Numbered from the stretch's first letter, positions 31,649 through 43,028 are shown. The stretch is 62,500 bases of DNA from Mesostigma viride (GCA_009746045.1 RPFO01001226.1:1-62500); one strand, 5' to 3'. Numbers and translations: made by a program. Notes: generated by a model from the letters alone, not told the origin.

Positions 31649-32596
31649 GCTGGTGCATGGTTATAGGGCATTGGAGAGCAGATTGTGTGGTAGTGTCAGC
31701 ATTGTGACTGGCATAATACCTGTATTTTAGTCTGTACTAAGGCTCATGGACCATGGTACACTCACTCTGATTTTAATCAGGATACAGCCAGGTTTTGGCT
31801 GGGGTTCATGCTGTTGACTACACAAGGTTGACAGGTCCATTACAGACCATGTATTCTATTTTAAAAGAAATGTATATTTGTACATACTTCTCACAATGGT
31901 CTGGGAACCTTTATTCTGGGGTTTATAGGGCGGGGTTCGATTCCCTGGTATTATGTTTCTACAAGCTGGCCTGTTCAGGTGTTTGCCTGTTCAGACTTCC
32001 CTAGTTCCCCAGGGCAGGATTTAATTGTTGCCTATGTGTTTCATTTTGTCATTTGTTTGCTGTGGCAGTTTACCATCTGGCAAGTAGACGGGCGCCGTAA
32101 GACGGGCGCCAATAGACCCCTGTTGAGAGAATGACAGGCAAACTATTGTAATACGCCTTACTTTGTCAAGTGGTATTTTAATTGTCATGGATTTATTGTA
32201 CTTATATTGAATATGTACTGGGTTTTATGGGATTAGTATCTGGGATTAATGTAACTCACCGCCAGAAGGTCATTGTACTGGAGGCTCTACCGAGGTGATG
32301 GGATTAATTCCTGGAGAAGACCTCATAGAATTAACCTGTATGTATTTAATTTTGTGTGCTTCTAATATCTGGTGGTACTCTGTAATGCCACTTCCATAGG
32401 TTTTCTCCATTTCTCATGAAATGGTTTTCCCTGTGGCAGATCTGTTTCTTTTCCAGTTCCTTAAAAGAAAGGGCTGGGGGAATGGCATTGGCCATTAAAG
32501 ACATCTGTTCAAGCTTCAAGCTGGAGTGAAGGACATTTCAAGCTACTTCAAGGGTCCCTGGCAGGGGATGTGACCCTAAAGAAAAGAAGGGATTGG
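31649..32596 (+). other. LTR-3 3' untranslated region and polypurine tract
   Basis: About 950 bases without a gene between the pol stop and the 3' LTR. The last 20 bases are purine-rich, as expected for plus-strand priming. A tRNA B-box-like string at 31934-31944 has no tRNA around it. Confidence 0.6.
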
Positions 32597-33225
32597 AGTT
32601 AACGTAAAGGATTTACGTTAGATGGATAGAGATTGTTACGCTCTTTCCAACGGCACCTTGAACGCCTCATTTGGTTAAGGAACGTAAAAGTTATGACGTT
32701 TCCTAGGCTGTGCCGACAGTACCCGGCGCGCCACTGTGGGCGCGTACGGACACAGGATGTACAAGTGTCACTTTGATAGTCCGCAGGACGTTGACAGGAC
32801 TTGTACAGGACTTGATGGTCAATTGATAGGTAGGCGCACTGTAGCGCGCCAGGACCTATGAGACAATTGATGCTGACTAGTGTACGGATAGGTCCACAGG
32901 ACTAGCCGTATGGACAATTGATAGATCTGCGCGCCAAAGGCGTGCCAGAGTCTGTGTAATCAATTGATTGACAGTTCAGCTGTGACAGTGCAGCTGAATA
33001 CTTGGACGCGTCCCTAGTAAGCTATATGAGTGACTTGGTCACACCGGGACGCTAGTTCTTGCGTGCACGTTCTCTTGGCACTGCGACCCTGTCGTCTGTG
33101 CTGCGTGCAGTCTTGGAAGTGACGTGACTTACGTCTGTGTTTCCTGATTGTTAATAAAGGCAACTTCCTGCAAGAACCATGGCGGAATTCGTGGCATTCT
33201 TACCCTCACAACTCGTATTACAACT
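32597..33225 (+). repeat. LTR-3 3' LTR
   Basis: 629 bp, no difference from 25374-26002 seen by eye. The following CCTAA is the target duplication. Confidence 0.93.
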
Positions 33226-33554
33226 CCTAAGGAGTGACAAGGGCCTGAGGTGGTCCAACAGCCCGCACAACTGCCCAAAAGTCAAGAGAATGGGCCTAAA
33301 AGCGCCTTGCCCAGTGTCAAAAATTCTGATCTGAGAACTATATCAGATATATTCACAGATAAGAACTATGACAGCAGCCCTGGTGTCCATACTTGCTGTC
33401 CTAGTGCACCTCCTAGGCCCAACAGGGGCCATCTGCCAACAAGCAGTGGTAACCATCATGTCCTCGGAGAAGTAAATGTGTGGTCACAATGGTCTGGCGC
33501 AGGTAAGGGCCCCAACTGGCAAGTGACCCACACCCCACTTGTAAGGGGACGTTG

Positions 33555-34289
33555 TCAAGCAAGTGGTCCACCCCCTCTGGGAACGTGTGTCAAAGGACAC
33601 CGTCTGGCAAGTGGGCAACCCATGCAAGAGACCCCTGGCAACTCATGGGTGCCCGTGTGATACCCTCCGGGGGACAACCTACTGCAGGTATCCCGATGTC
33701 CCCTGATGTGGTGGCATCTACCATGCCATATGCCTCCATGATAGCATCTGGCAACCCTTTGGCAGACCTGGGATATCCAACTCATGTGATACCCTTTTGG
33801 GGACAACCCACTGCAGGTATCCCGATGTCCCCTGATGTGGTGGCATCTACCATGCCATGTGCCTCCATGATAGCATCTGGCAACCCCTTTGGCAGACCTG
33901 TGATATCCACTCCCCCGCAGAAATTTTCTCAGGGTAACTAGACACAGCTGTCCAAGTATGATAGTGGAAACCCCGTACCTGCTGTTGTTCTGCCCTGGCA
34001 TGTGTGATGCCGTCTGGAAATTACATTGCAGACAGCCAGGATGTCCACTCCCCCGCAAAAAATTGCTCAGGGTAACCAGACGTAGCTGCCACCAATCTGG
34101 ACCACTCTGGACAACTCCTAGGGAGCTCGCCCTTTCCATAGTACCATGTTGATAGTGGGAACAACTCAGATGCCGTTGTTCTCCTCCCCACCAAAACCAA
34201 ACCACCATCCACGTGGGAGGAACCAAAGCTCCACCTAGAACGCCTCCACTGTCATGTTGCTCAACAAGAAAAGGAAGAGTTTCCCTCAC
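33555..34289 (-). other. 244-codon open frame with tandem repeat in LTR-2
   Basis: The frame lies near the 5' end of LTR-2, where gag would be expected. It is rich in His, Cys and Gly and includes two copies of CYHGG-x-WHGRCHHIRGHRDTC that come from a 129-bp tandem duplication (43 codons, so in frame). It resembles no gag I know. A coding role is unproven. Confidence 0.25.
33657..33914. repeat. 129-bp tandem duplication inside LTR-2
   Basis: Two adjacent copies start GTGATACCCT (33657 and 33786) and continue through a shared ATCCCGATGTCCCC. They differ at a few positions. Confidence 0.8.
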
Positions 34290-35232
34290 AACTGAAATAA
34301 ATGTTTGGCGACGCGTGAATTAAGAACGTGCCACAGTCCTTAAACAGCTAGGGTAGGCTGCCCATGCAAAAAGAAAGGCAGCCATGAATCCCTACTGTCC
34401 GCTCATCCGGAGCCACCCTCAAAAGACACGAGGTGTAACCTGAGCCACACCGTAACAATGTCGTCAAAGAAAAGCAGCACCGGGAAAAAAACAACCTGAG
34501 ACAGCGACGTAGTCAGGCGGTCGCGGTGGTGGTCGTGCGTGCAGCCGCAACCCGGAAGCCGGGTGATAGGTGCCGTCGGCAGCAACAGTGCGTCGGCTCA
34601 GCCATAACCCGTAGCGCCATGTCAGCCTGGCGGAAAACAGAGCCGGCAGGAAAAAAAAACAGCTCCTAGCAGGATTCTGGAGCCGGACCTGCTGAGCTAC
34701 TGGACCAACACTCCGCATTGCCCTGCTCGAAACGTAGCAACACTTGCGTAATGCTAATATATAAAGATGTTTGGAGCTAGGAGGAGACTGCGGCGTCAGC
34801 AGCCACGACAGACAGGGCGGTGGTCGGACTTCAGCACGATGCGGCCAGCCAGCCGACAGCCCGTAAGTAAGTACGCTTGTCTATGAAATATTGCACGAAT
34901 CCAAATAGTTGACGTCTGGGAGTAGATGAAAAAACCCTTTCATCACCGGTCGTCCGTTGAGCTGCTAAAGATGTGGTTGCATCTTCAACTCTCTTACTTC
35001 ATAACGGTGGTTGTGTCTCCGGGTTACTCATCACTCCATGGGTCGCGCATGCCGGACTGGGAAGACGTTAGAGACTTGTGAGCTCAAAGCAGCTCTCAGA
35101 GCAAGACTGTCACATAAGGATGAGTCACACTCTAAAAACTGTCCGAACACACAGCATAACGTACCCTCTCTGGGTCGGGCATGACTTTCATTGTTAACCG
35201 TGAACTAATACTATCAAGATCACCAACACCTA

Positions 35233-35253
35233 GGTAGAAACCTCCGATACCAA
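35233..35253 (-). promoter_or_regulatory. LTR-2 primer-binding site
   Basis: On the - strand TTGGTATCGGAGG directly follows the LTR. It differs from the common TGGTATCAGAGC (initiator-Met tRNA) at two positions. Confidence 0.6.
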
Positions 35254-35945
35254 TGTAACGACTAAAAATGTTGTGTTTGCAACAGCCTCAGTATCAACAT
35301 TAGCGTGAAAAGATCTTTATACCTGGGTTGGAGTCGCGACAGATAACTTCACGTCCAGAGAAGCAATGAAGATGGATCTTCAACAGTTAAGGGAATGAGT
35401 CCCCACCCTTGTTAGACACAACAGACAAGTTATATCCAAGTCGACTATCTGTTGAAGTTATAGTTGACTTTTGGCAAGGGTTGTTTGATTGATGAAACAA
35501 GGAAACCCTTGAATTACACCATAGCTTTAGCTCTCACGTACGCATGCACGGCCGCCACAATCAGTATAAAAGTCATCGTGCACGCAGAGTCGGCTCAACC
35601 CTAACCCGAAAGAACCAATCAAAAGTGAGGATCACTCAAGGTAAGATCCTGTCCTCAGAATCCACAACACAGCACAAGGCCAGCACTACAGAATCTCCGT
35701 GACCTGGAACCAGATCCACCAGGTACGACAGTCTTAAAGAGAATCTATGACTGGCTGAACTAAACCATACAAAGTACCCCACGTGGATCAGGCCACGACC
35801 AATGAGGGTAGAACAATAATTCGACAGATCTCAGCAGGCCTATACTCATACGTCGAAGCCTCCTAACTATCCAAATAATTGTCCCCAAGAACTCATGATA
35901 AGGTCACCAGTAGGAAAACTTTGGATGTAACATTTGGTTGTTACA
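35254..35945 (-). repeat. LTR-2 LTR (5' LTR in element orientation)
   Basis: 692 bp, apparently identical to 20626-21317, followed by the target duplication CTCCC. Confidence 0.93.
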
Positions 35946-36008
35946 CTCCCCCTCCCCAGGCTCATTCTTAATCACTAGGCCGGCATGTTCGCGGCCAGCA
36001 TGCCTAGC

Positions 36009-36563
36009 AATGAGGATTTAATTGTACGCTGATTTACCAAATATTGTTTCCCACATTCTTAGGCTGCCATAGGCGCCTGGGCCTAGCCGGGCACCTGGCC
36101 CGCACAGATCAGGTAGATACATCAGATAGACCAGCTAGCTGTCACTATAAGCTAGCCCGCCCAGCCCAGGCGCGCTGGGTCCTCACGTGGCATCAGCTAG
36201 CAGTGCCCCATGCAGGCTGCACGCGCCAGCCGGGCCGCCCTCCTCAGACTTTCCGCGATAGGCCGGCTAGGCATAGACACGTGCGTTCCTCCACGGGCCG
36301 GGCGGGCTCACGCCCGGGGAACCCCCTGGTAATTTGTCTGCATGTAACATGGATCGAGGCCGATGACGCGTAGTAAAGATCGGTGGCAGACGGTAATGAA
36401 GGCCACCACCACCTAGTCGGTGGGGCCTCTGCGTGTGACTAAGTGTGGCATGCATAGTGATTCGGGCCGTGGAGCCTGCAACCCTGTAACTAGGAAGTAG
36501 ACATAGCTACATCCATCCACCGCGCATCCGGCCATATTCATTTCCCTGAGGACAATTATGCTC
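36009..36563 (+). mobile_element. LINE-B fragment B3, inverted relative to B1
   Basis: The fragment carries the C-terminal LAGHLARTDQVDTSD motif and then the 3' non-coding part on the + strand, aligning with the complement of 8197-9252 and 41436-41880. It abuts B1 head to head at about 36008. Confidence 0.7.
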
Positions 36564-36778
36564 AGACCAGCTAGGTTCGGTTGGGCGGCTGCGTTTGGGC
36601 TCAGGCGAGGCTGAAGGCGAGGCATGAAGCCCGGGAGGGTGCGGGGCGACCACCAGTGCGCGACTAGTGTTACCGCTGCCTGCCGGACTTGAGGGCGAAG
36701 CTGCAGCCGGAGCTGCAGGCGTATTTTCATGGCCTAGCGCAGCCGCCAGGCTGCATTAATTGCGTCGAGGAGCGTTTG
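36564..36778. other. GC-rich spacer between inverted LINE-B copies
   Basis: About 215 bases with no recognised feature beyond a short GCTGCAGCCGGAGCTGCAGG palindrome-like stretch. Confidence 0.35.
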
Positions 36779-37029
36779 CTCGTCATATTAACTATCAATT
36801 AATTAATTAATAGACACGTGACTGCGTCACGTGAGCATAAGTCCTCAGTGGGAGGGGAACATGCATGGGATGGAATGGATTAAAAATTAAAATTAAAAAT
36901 TAAATTATAACATGCCTCCGTGGGGAGATCATGTAGCACGTATTCCATGATGGATGGGGTGGAGGAAGCCGCGTAAATTATCGAACTACCCTAACTCTAA
37001 GCTATCTAGTCTAGAAAATCCTAACTACG

Positions 37030-40000
37030 CTACTCATCATCAAATTGCCTCCTCCGCTTGGGGGGAGGGGGCTTGCCCACAGGGTCGGGCGTGTGCGCCT
37101 TGACAATCCTCTTCCACCGCGTCTTGTCCTGCATGGCAGTCCAAAGACGGGAGAGAGAGTGGATGCGGTGCTCAAACTGGGCTGGGACCACTAGGTCGTC
37201 CAGCAACATCTGGATGTAGTTCGTGACAGGTTTCCCTACCCTTTTGGGAATGCCCTCGGGGCCAGGCCAGGTCAGAATGTGTCGCCCTGGCTGGCCAAGC
37301 CGCTGGGGGCCGGCCAGACCAAGCAAGGGCGGTGTCGACCTGGCTGGTGCGAGCAAGGTGTCCTACAAATGCTATCCTACGCTGCCTAATCTCGTCCGAA
37401 ATACGAGGCATGCCATGATACAAAGACTCTGATGACGGACGCTCGGAAAACCCTACGGACCTGTCGGAGCATCCTGTAAACCGTGCCGTCTAGCCTAGCT
37501 GCCAGTTTGGGTGGGAGTGTCCACGCCTCGGCGCCATACGTGAGCACCGTGAGGACGAGGACCTTGAAGAGCATGCGCTTGCGGTGCTCGCCCAGGCCCT
37601 TCGAGCGCCAGTAGGCGTTGAGCGAACGGAGCTTGGCCCAGGCAAGGCCGATACGGGTGCCCACATCGTCGGCAGTGTGAGGAAGCCAACTCCCCAACAG
37701 CTTGAAGCGGTCGATCGCGGAACGGGACCTCCGTCCCGTCGAGCAGGCGCGGCAGCGGTGGTCTACTGCCAGGAGGCCCGGCCCAATCACCATCGCCTCA
37801 GTTTTGACACTAATCTCCAACCCCACCGCCCGCGCCTCCAGGCCCAGACAGTCCAGCCAGGTCTGAATGTGCTCGGGGCTCTCGATGAGGGTGGTGTCAT
37901 CCGCATAAATCAGGTCGGCAAGGCGGTAACCAGGTCTAACCCCGCCGTGCTCTTTCACGTTAAGGATGTCCAAGCCTGGCTCGAACCCCTTAACCCCTAA
38001 ATGGTCTTGCTGCCGATTTTCCGCCAAAAAGTGACTTACAGCCGATTTGTCGGCACCTACTCGGGGGACCAGTTTGCGAGAATACTATTGGGAATTAGGA
38101 AACGTTTAGCTGAGAAGAATGAAAGTTTATAAGTTTCTCCAGAACATGATACTAGGGTTTGCTATATTTTGACCAAGTTTAACAGGTGTTCCAGACCGTC
38201 AAAGTACAAGGGGTCAGGGTACTTTTTCACGTACAACGTGCATTCCGGAAAACGACGACCTGGCCATGGCGGCTTGCGCCCACGCATGGCATTTACGTTT
38301 GCGTTCGAATTTTCTGGCCAAACTTAGGATATTGATTTTATACGTCCTAAAGATCATACAGGCCAATTTTTGGTTCGCGGGAATGCCATTTGATAGGTGT
38401 CGGCAGCGTTCTTGCTGGAAAAAACTGCGATCAGGCCGGACGATAGAAACGTTGACAGCAATACCTTTCCGGCGTATTTTAAAGGATATATCGGTTTCTT
38501 TGTACTTTTTATGATACATATTAGTCGTAAACGTGCAAGGGTGGCCAGAAATCGCCGAATCCAGCGACCATGCTGCACAACTTTGGTGTGCCGAAATGCG
38601 CCATTTTGCGGCCACCGCCTGGGCCAAGGTAACGCCATCCATGCCTGGTAAAGCTTAAGCATCGTTTTCCTATCGATGTTTGACGTTTATATATACGTTC
38701 TAGCTTGTGTAGCACATTCTTTTTGCATTATTCATGCTCTTTCTTGACCCTGGCCTGGCCCCTTTCTAAAACACCCTTCTTAGATGCTTCCCTCAGTCAG
38801 TTGACCTGCCACAGGGTGATGGTGATAAGTTTTAGAGGCTGTATGGGTTTGAATACCTCCATATATGTTTGTTATACATTTCCCACACACATATTGCATG
38901 AGTGTGAGGCAGTTGGCTGGTCTCTGTGGCATCATCAAGCATGTAACCGGTGAGTAGAAGCTTCCCATTGTCAGCATGTGCCACCAGGTGTGCTGGCCAT
39001 CACCTGGAAAGCTATAGCAGCTTAGGCCTAGTTTATCCTTGCTAGGGCAGGCTGAAATAGGCTTAAAATCACTAGTTTGTTGGTGGCTGCCTCCTAGAAT
39101 GCATGCCTTGCGTAGGGTATCCGTACCACGTTACCTACGTGCATGGACAAGGTGGCACCTGCACATAGGTGCCATGTAAGGGCAGTGTGATGATGCAGTT
39201 ATGTTTCCCCATCATTGTGGAAGGGAAATGTATTGTTTGGCATGGTTGGGGGCCATATTAGTAGGTATTAGTAGGTAGTATGCCCACTCCTACCCCTTGG
39301 TTGCTTTTTACCAACGGTACCCCTATGGGCTGTACTGGGTGTAACTGCTGGTATACCCACCCAAATGATGACCCCAATGGCTCAAACTGTTCAGCAACTA
39401 ATTGTTTATCATCCCTGAAGTGGTAGGTGCCTAGCTCTTACAACATAATTCAAAATGCACATTCTACCAAAAATGAAAACGCTCGTCTTGACCCCCCTGA
39501 CTTTGACGGCAGTTATACATGGCCTACGATGAATATATGTGAGGTTGTGATATATCATGGCTTAGGGCAACTCATGGACATGCTTGCCCCCCAAGGACAG
39601 CCATTGGATATTGCTAGGTTGTACAGGGGCTGGTTTACAAAATAGGTGAGTTACTGCCGATTTATCGGCAGCATTTCCGCCCATTTAGGGGTTAAGAGCA
39701 GTAAAGCGCGCACGTGCCCGGCGCATGACGTGATCCACGACAATAATGAACAGGTATGGGGACAGGACACAACCTTGCCACACCCCGTGGTGAAGGGGGA
39801 ATGGTGGGGTGGTGCCTTCCGCAGTCCGCACTACTGCCTGTGAGCCCTCATACAGTCGGCGAATGGCAGCAATAAACGCAGGTGGCACCCGATCCAGAGC
39901 TAGGATGGCCCAAAGAGCCTCCCAGAGGACCGTGTCAAAGGCCTTGATATAGTCAACAAAAATGAAGACCAGCGGCAAACTGTCAGGGGGAAGGCGACGC

Positions 40001-41421
40001 ACCTCCTCCATCAACCGGCGCGCGACAAACACAGCCATGACAGTGTTACGACCACGACGGAAACTCATCTGAGACTCACCCATGCAGGTGCATTGGGTCC
40101 AGCGCGGCGCGGAGCCTGTGCAGCATCATGCGCATGAAGACCTTCAGCGCGGCGCTCTGGAGGCAGACACCCCGGTAGTTACCGGGGTCAGCAGCAGAGC
40201 CCTTCTTGTACAGCATCACGCGGATGGCCGTCTGCCGCCACTCAGCAGGCGGAGGCTCGTCAGAGAGCAGGACACGGTTGCAGAACGCCAGCAGATGATC
40301 CCTAACCGCCGGATCAGGGCCGGTCTTCAGCAGCTCAGCAGAAAGGTGGTCGGCACCGACCGCCGCATCGTACCGCAGGCGAGCAAGGGCGCCGTCCAAT
40401 TCCTTCAAAGTGAAGGGGGGGATGACGTCGTCAGTGGCAAGGCAGCCCTCCTGCAAGGCGGGGACTTGGTAGTCCACGGCCGAGGAGGGGGGCGCTGGCG
40501 GCGGCGGGGGTTCGGCGACCCCGAGGCGGGCGGCCGTCTCGGGGTGAAGCGGCGGGGGGGGGGACGCGAGCCCCACCGGTCAAGGAAACATTGTGGGCCA
40601 ACCAGCGGTCAAGGCTGACCGGCGCCGTGCCGTCCCCCGTGTGCTCCACCGGGGTGCGCTGCCGCCGGCCGCCGAGCCGGTCGAGGTGGTATACCACATG
40701 TCCTTGCCCTGGTTGCGAGCCTGGCAGGCCTTGGCATCCGCGATGCACTGGGCCGCCTCCGCGTCCTGAGCGTGCTCGTAGGCCTCCACGAGGTCGGCCT
40801 TGAGCACTGGTTTCTGCAGCGGCGGTCCCGGTTACGCTTGAGACGGTGCCGGGCGGCCAAGACCTTGGGGTCCTGGCGGTAGAGCGGGCCGGGGCGGCGG
40901 CGGGGCATGACCGGCAGGTGCCGGGCCGCCAGCAACGGGGCACGGGCCGCAAAGCCCGCAAAAATGGCGGCGTTGGGGGCACCCTTGTCCAGCTCGTCGA
41001 CGTCCGCCCTGGCGCCTAGGGCCGACAGGTACTCCCGTCGGCACCGATTCCGCTCGTGCTCGGCGTCCGTCCAGTCGTCAGGATCTCCCCGGACCGGGCG
41101 TAGAGCAGACCAGTCAGGGCGGGCCGACTGGGGCGCGGCGCGCGGGGACGTGGAACCGGAGCCGAATGGTCGCGCGCACCAACCGGTGGTCAGAGCACAC
41201 CGTGGGCGTGTCAAACACTCGGGCGTCCAGAACCGAGGTGCACCTGGGCTGCCGTACCACCACGTAGTCCAAACAGGCCTGACGGCCGTTAGGGCCACGA
41301 AAAGTGACCAAGTCCTGTGAGGGACGTTGAAAGTGGCAGTTGACAGCAACCATCCCGCTATCCCGCAAAAAGGCAGAAAACAGGGGAGTGTTGTCGTTAG
41401 CTTCCGTGTCAGCAGGCGCAA
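37030..41421 (-). pseudogene. LINE-A3 ORF2 remnant: APE endonuclease end, RT, C-terminal domain
   Basis: In protein order: the endonuclease end with LDYVVVRQ and the catalytic SDHRLVRATIRL (41368-41114), the linker (to about 40580), the RT N-terminal half with MSFRRGRNT, FVDYIKAFDTVLW and GVWQGCVLSPYLFII (40576-39685), the TTAA element, the RT C-terminal half with YADD (38027-37700), and the C-terminal domain with LTYGAEAWTL and GHLART, ending at 37030. The TTAA insertion falls between FTAL and KGFEPGLD. Frame breaks in the endonuclease part and linker show that it is dead. Confidence 0.85.
37994..39691. mobile_element. piggyBac-like non-autonomous TTAA element, 1698 bp
   Basis: The element lies between two TTAA copies (37990-37993, 39692-39695) and has 11-bp perfect terminal inverted repeats CCCCTAAATGG/CCATTTAGGGG. 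Removing it with one TTAA restores the LINE-A sequence exactly as in A1 (6580-6590). TTAA duplication and CCC-type ends are hallmarks of piggyBac. Subterminal copies of TGCCGAT, some as the palindrome TGCCGATTTATCGGCA, occur near both ends and could be transposase sites. No DDD transposase is encoded. Internal open frames (38214-38642 - strand, 39427-39645 + strand) are not recognised. Confidence 0.9.
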
Positions 41422-42192
41422 AGCATGGAATAGATGGTGTAAGCGATCTAGGTCCTAGTTACAGGGGTGTGGGCACCGCGGCCCGAATCGCTATGAATGC
41501 CATACTTGGTCACACGCGGAGCCCCCACAGGCTTGGGGGTGGTCTCCTTCATCACTACTTGCCATCTATCCTTGCGCACCATCTGCCTCCATATTACAGA
41601 CAAACCAGGAGGCTGCCCGGGTGTGAGCCCGTCACGTCTAGTGTAGCACATGTCCATGCCGAGTCTATCACGAAAAGTCCACGGGTGGCGGCCCTGCCGC
41701 GCGCGGCCGGGGGCACGCCAGGTTAGGACATATCGCCCAGGCTGGGCGGGCTTGGTGCCAGCTAGTCTATCTGATGTATCCGACCTGATCTGTGCGGGCC
41801 AGGTGCCCAGCTAGGCCCAGGCGCCTGTGCCTAATAATGTGGGAAACATCGGGCAAATCAGGTACAAATCCTCATTACTAATGTGCAAACCAAAGGGGAT
41901 GTTAAGGGCCTTGCGCAGCATCTTGGTGACGGCGCCGTCAGCGAGTCGTTGCTCCAGCTCCTGCGTCAGTGTCCAGGTCTCGGCGCCGTAGGTCAGGATC
42001 GTCAGAATGACGACCTTGAAGAGGTCACGCTTGACGATCCGGGGTAGGGCGGGGTTGCTCCACCAGCGGCGGTGGTCATGGAGGTGCGCCCACGCCATGC
42101 GGTCCGTGTCGTCATGTCGTCCTCGCAGTCGGGAAGCCAACTGCCGAGCAGCTTGAAGCGGCCTGAAGGAGGGTAGTTGACCTCGGCATCGT

Positions 42193-42840
42193 CTATAAGA
42201 GGCGGAGTGTGGGTGGGGGCCCTGCCATGCCGAGGGCCAGGGCCTCCGTTTTGGGGCTGACTTCTAGACCAACCGCCCGAGCCTCGAGCGCCAGGCAGTC
42301 CAGCCAAAGTTGTGCAGACTCCGGCTTCTCGATGAGCGTGATGTCGTCGGCATAAATGAGGTCAGCTAGTAAATTCTGCTTGTTAGTCGGCCCCCCTTCT
42401 CCCAGCTCGTTCGTGATCGCTAGGCCAGGGGCACGGCCTGCAATGCTAGCAAAGCGAGCACGTGCCTGGCGCATAACATAATCCACTACAATAATAAACA
42501 GGTACGGCGACAGGACGCAACCCTGCCAGACGCCGGTCTGCAGTGGGCATGGCGGGGTAATGCCGTGTTGAGTGCGCACCGAAGTGGTTGACCCCTCATA
42601 CAGCGTGCGGATGACGGTAATCAGGGGAGTGGGGACGCGAGCCCGAGCAAGTACAGCCCATAGAGCGTCCCAGAGGACAGAATCAATAGCCTTGATGAAG
42701 TCGACGAAGATCAGGATGGCGGGAAACTCACCAGGTTGCAGGAGAGCGATTTCCTCGAAGAGGCGGCGCGCAACGAAGATGGCCATGACGGTGTTGCGCC
42801 CAGGACGAAAGCCCATTTGACTCGTCATATATTGCGTCAT
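42193..42840 (-). pseudogene. LINE-B reverse transcriptase fragment (B2)
   Basis: 215 codons, uninterrupted, with RT motifs GFRPGRNTVMAIFVARR, FVDFIKAIDSVLWDALW, GVWQGCVLSPYLFIIVVDYV and LIYADDITLIEKPE (catalytic Y-A-D-D). The first codons (MTQYMTSQ) come from the flanking duplicated CGTCATATATTG sequence, so they are not element sequence. The downstream C-terminal part lies at 41811-42307 in other frames. Confidence 0.85.
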
Positions 42841-43028
42841 ATATTGCGTATGCCACCCCTCCTGCCACCTCAGACTAGGAATATATATTAAAAATATAAT
42901 TACTTACAGCAGAGTGAAATCACTCAAACCAAAGCAAACGCCCAGCTATAAACCTATATACAGAGCCATGTCAAAGCTCTATACTACGAAGTACGATAAG
43001 ACCAATGGAAACGCCTAACGGGAGGAAC

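Larger units (their letters stand above)
25374..33225 (+). mobile_element. LTR-3: Ty1/copia-like retrotransposon, 7.85 kb, inserted in LTR-2
   Basis: Two 629-bp direct repeats (25374-26002, 32597-33225) that look identical begin AGTTAACG and end ACAACT, so they lack the usual TG...CA ends. A 5-bp duplication CCTAA flanks them (25369-25373, 33226-33230). A purine-rich AAAGAAAAGAAGGGATTGG lies just before the 3' LTR. Internal ORFs: unknown ORF0, gag with zinc knuckle, then pol. Apparently identical LTRs mean a very recent insertion. Confidence 0.95.
20626..35945 (-). mobile_element. LTR-2: coding-poor LTR retrotransposon containing LTR-3
   Basis: Two 692-bp direct repeats (20626-21317, 35254-35945) begin TGTAAC and end GTTACA, and look identical by eye. 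A 5-bp duplication CTCCC flanks the element (20621-20625, 35946-35950). Orientation comes from the ends of the internal part: on the - strand TTGGTATCGGAGG follows the LTR at 35254 (primer-binding site close to the initiator-Met type), and GAGGGGGAGATA precedes the other LTR (polypurine tract). Without LTR-3 the internal part is about 6 kb and encodes no intact gag or pol. This suggests a non-autonomous element moved in trans. Confidence 0.92.
8197..36008 (-). mobile_element. LINE-B copy B1, split by three later insertions
   Basis: The copy is the sum of four segments, about 8197-8411, 8980-9252, 20057-20625 and 35951-36008, each alignable by eye with copy B2 (41436-42480). The gaps are filled by LINE-A2, LTR-1 and LTR-2, each with its own target-site duplication. 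On the - strand it carries the non-coding 3' part, the FKLLGSWLP/VVILT region and part of the RT. About 1.1 kb of LINE-B sequence is spread over 27.8 kb. The left boundary is approximate. Confidence 0.78.
36881..41424 (-). mobile_element. LINE-A copy A3, interrupted by a TTAA element
   Basis: The longest LINE-A copy: 2.84 kb once the 1.7-kb insertion is removed. It has an AATTT/AAAATT-type tail (36881-36906) and an 11-bp duplication with one mismatch, ATGGAATGGAT / ATGGAATAGAT (36870-36880, 41425-41435). It reaches further 5' than A1 and includes the end of the APE endonuclease. Confidence 0.88.
36789..42820 (-). mobile_element. LINE-B copy B2, host of nested A3 and piggyBac-like element
   Basis: A 10-bp duplication CTCGTCATAT flanks the copy (36779-36788, 42821-42830). 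Without A3 it is about 1.5 kb: the RT core (42193-42840 on the - strand; MGFRPGRNT, FVDFIKAIDSVLW, YADD), the FKLLGSWLPDCEDD region and the 3' non-coding end with TTAA-type repeats. It is 5'-truncated in the RT and broken by frame changes. The RT is clearly related to LINE-A but a distinct family. Confidence 0.85.

Noticed and set aside
31934-31944. GGTTCGATTCC, a perfect tRNA B box
   Set aside because: No acceptor stem or A box surrounds it in the LTR-3 3' region; a chance match.
36008-36563. 5' inversion of LINE-B1 by twin priming
   Set aside because: The inverted segment repeats 3' sequence already present in B1, whereas twin priming inverts sequence that is not duplicated.
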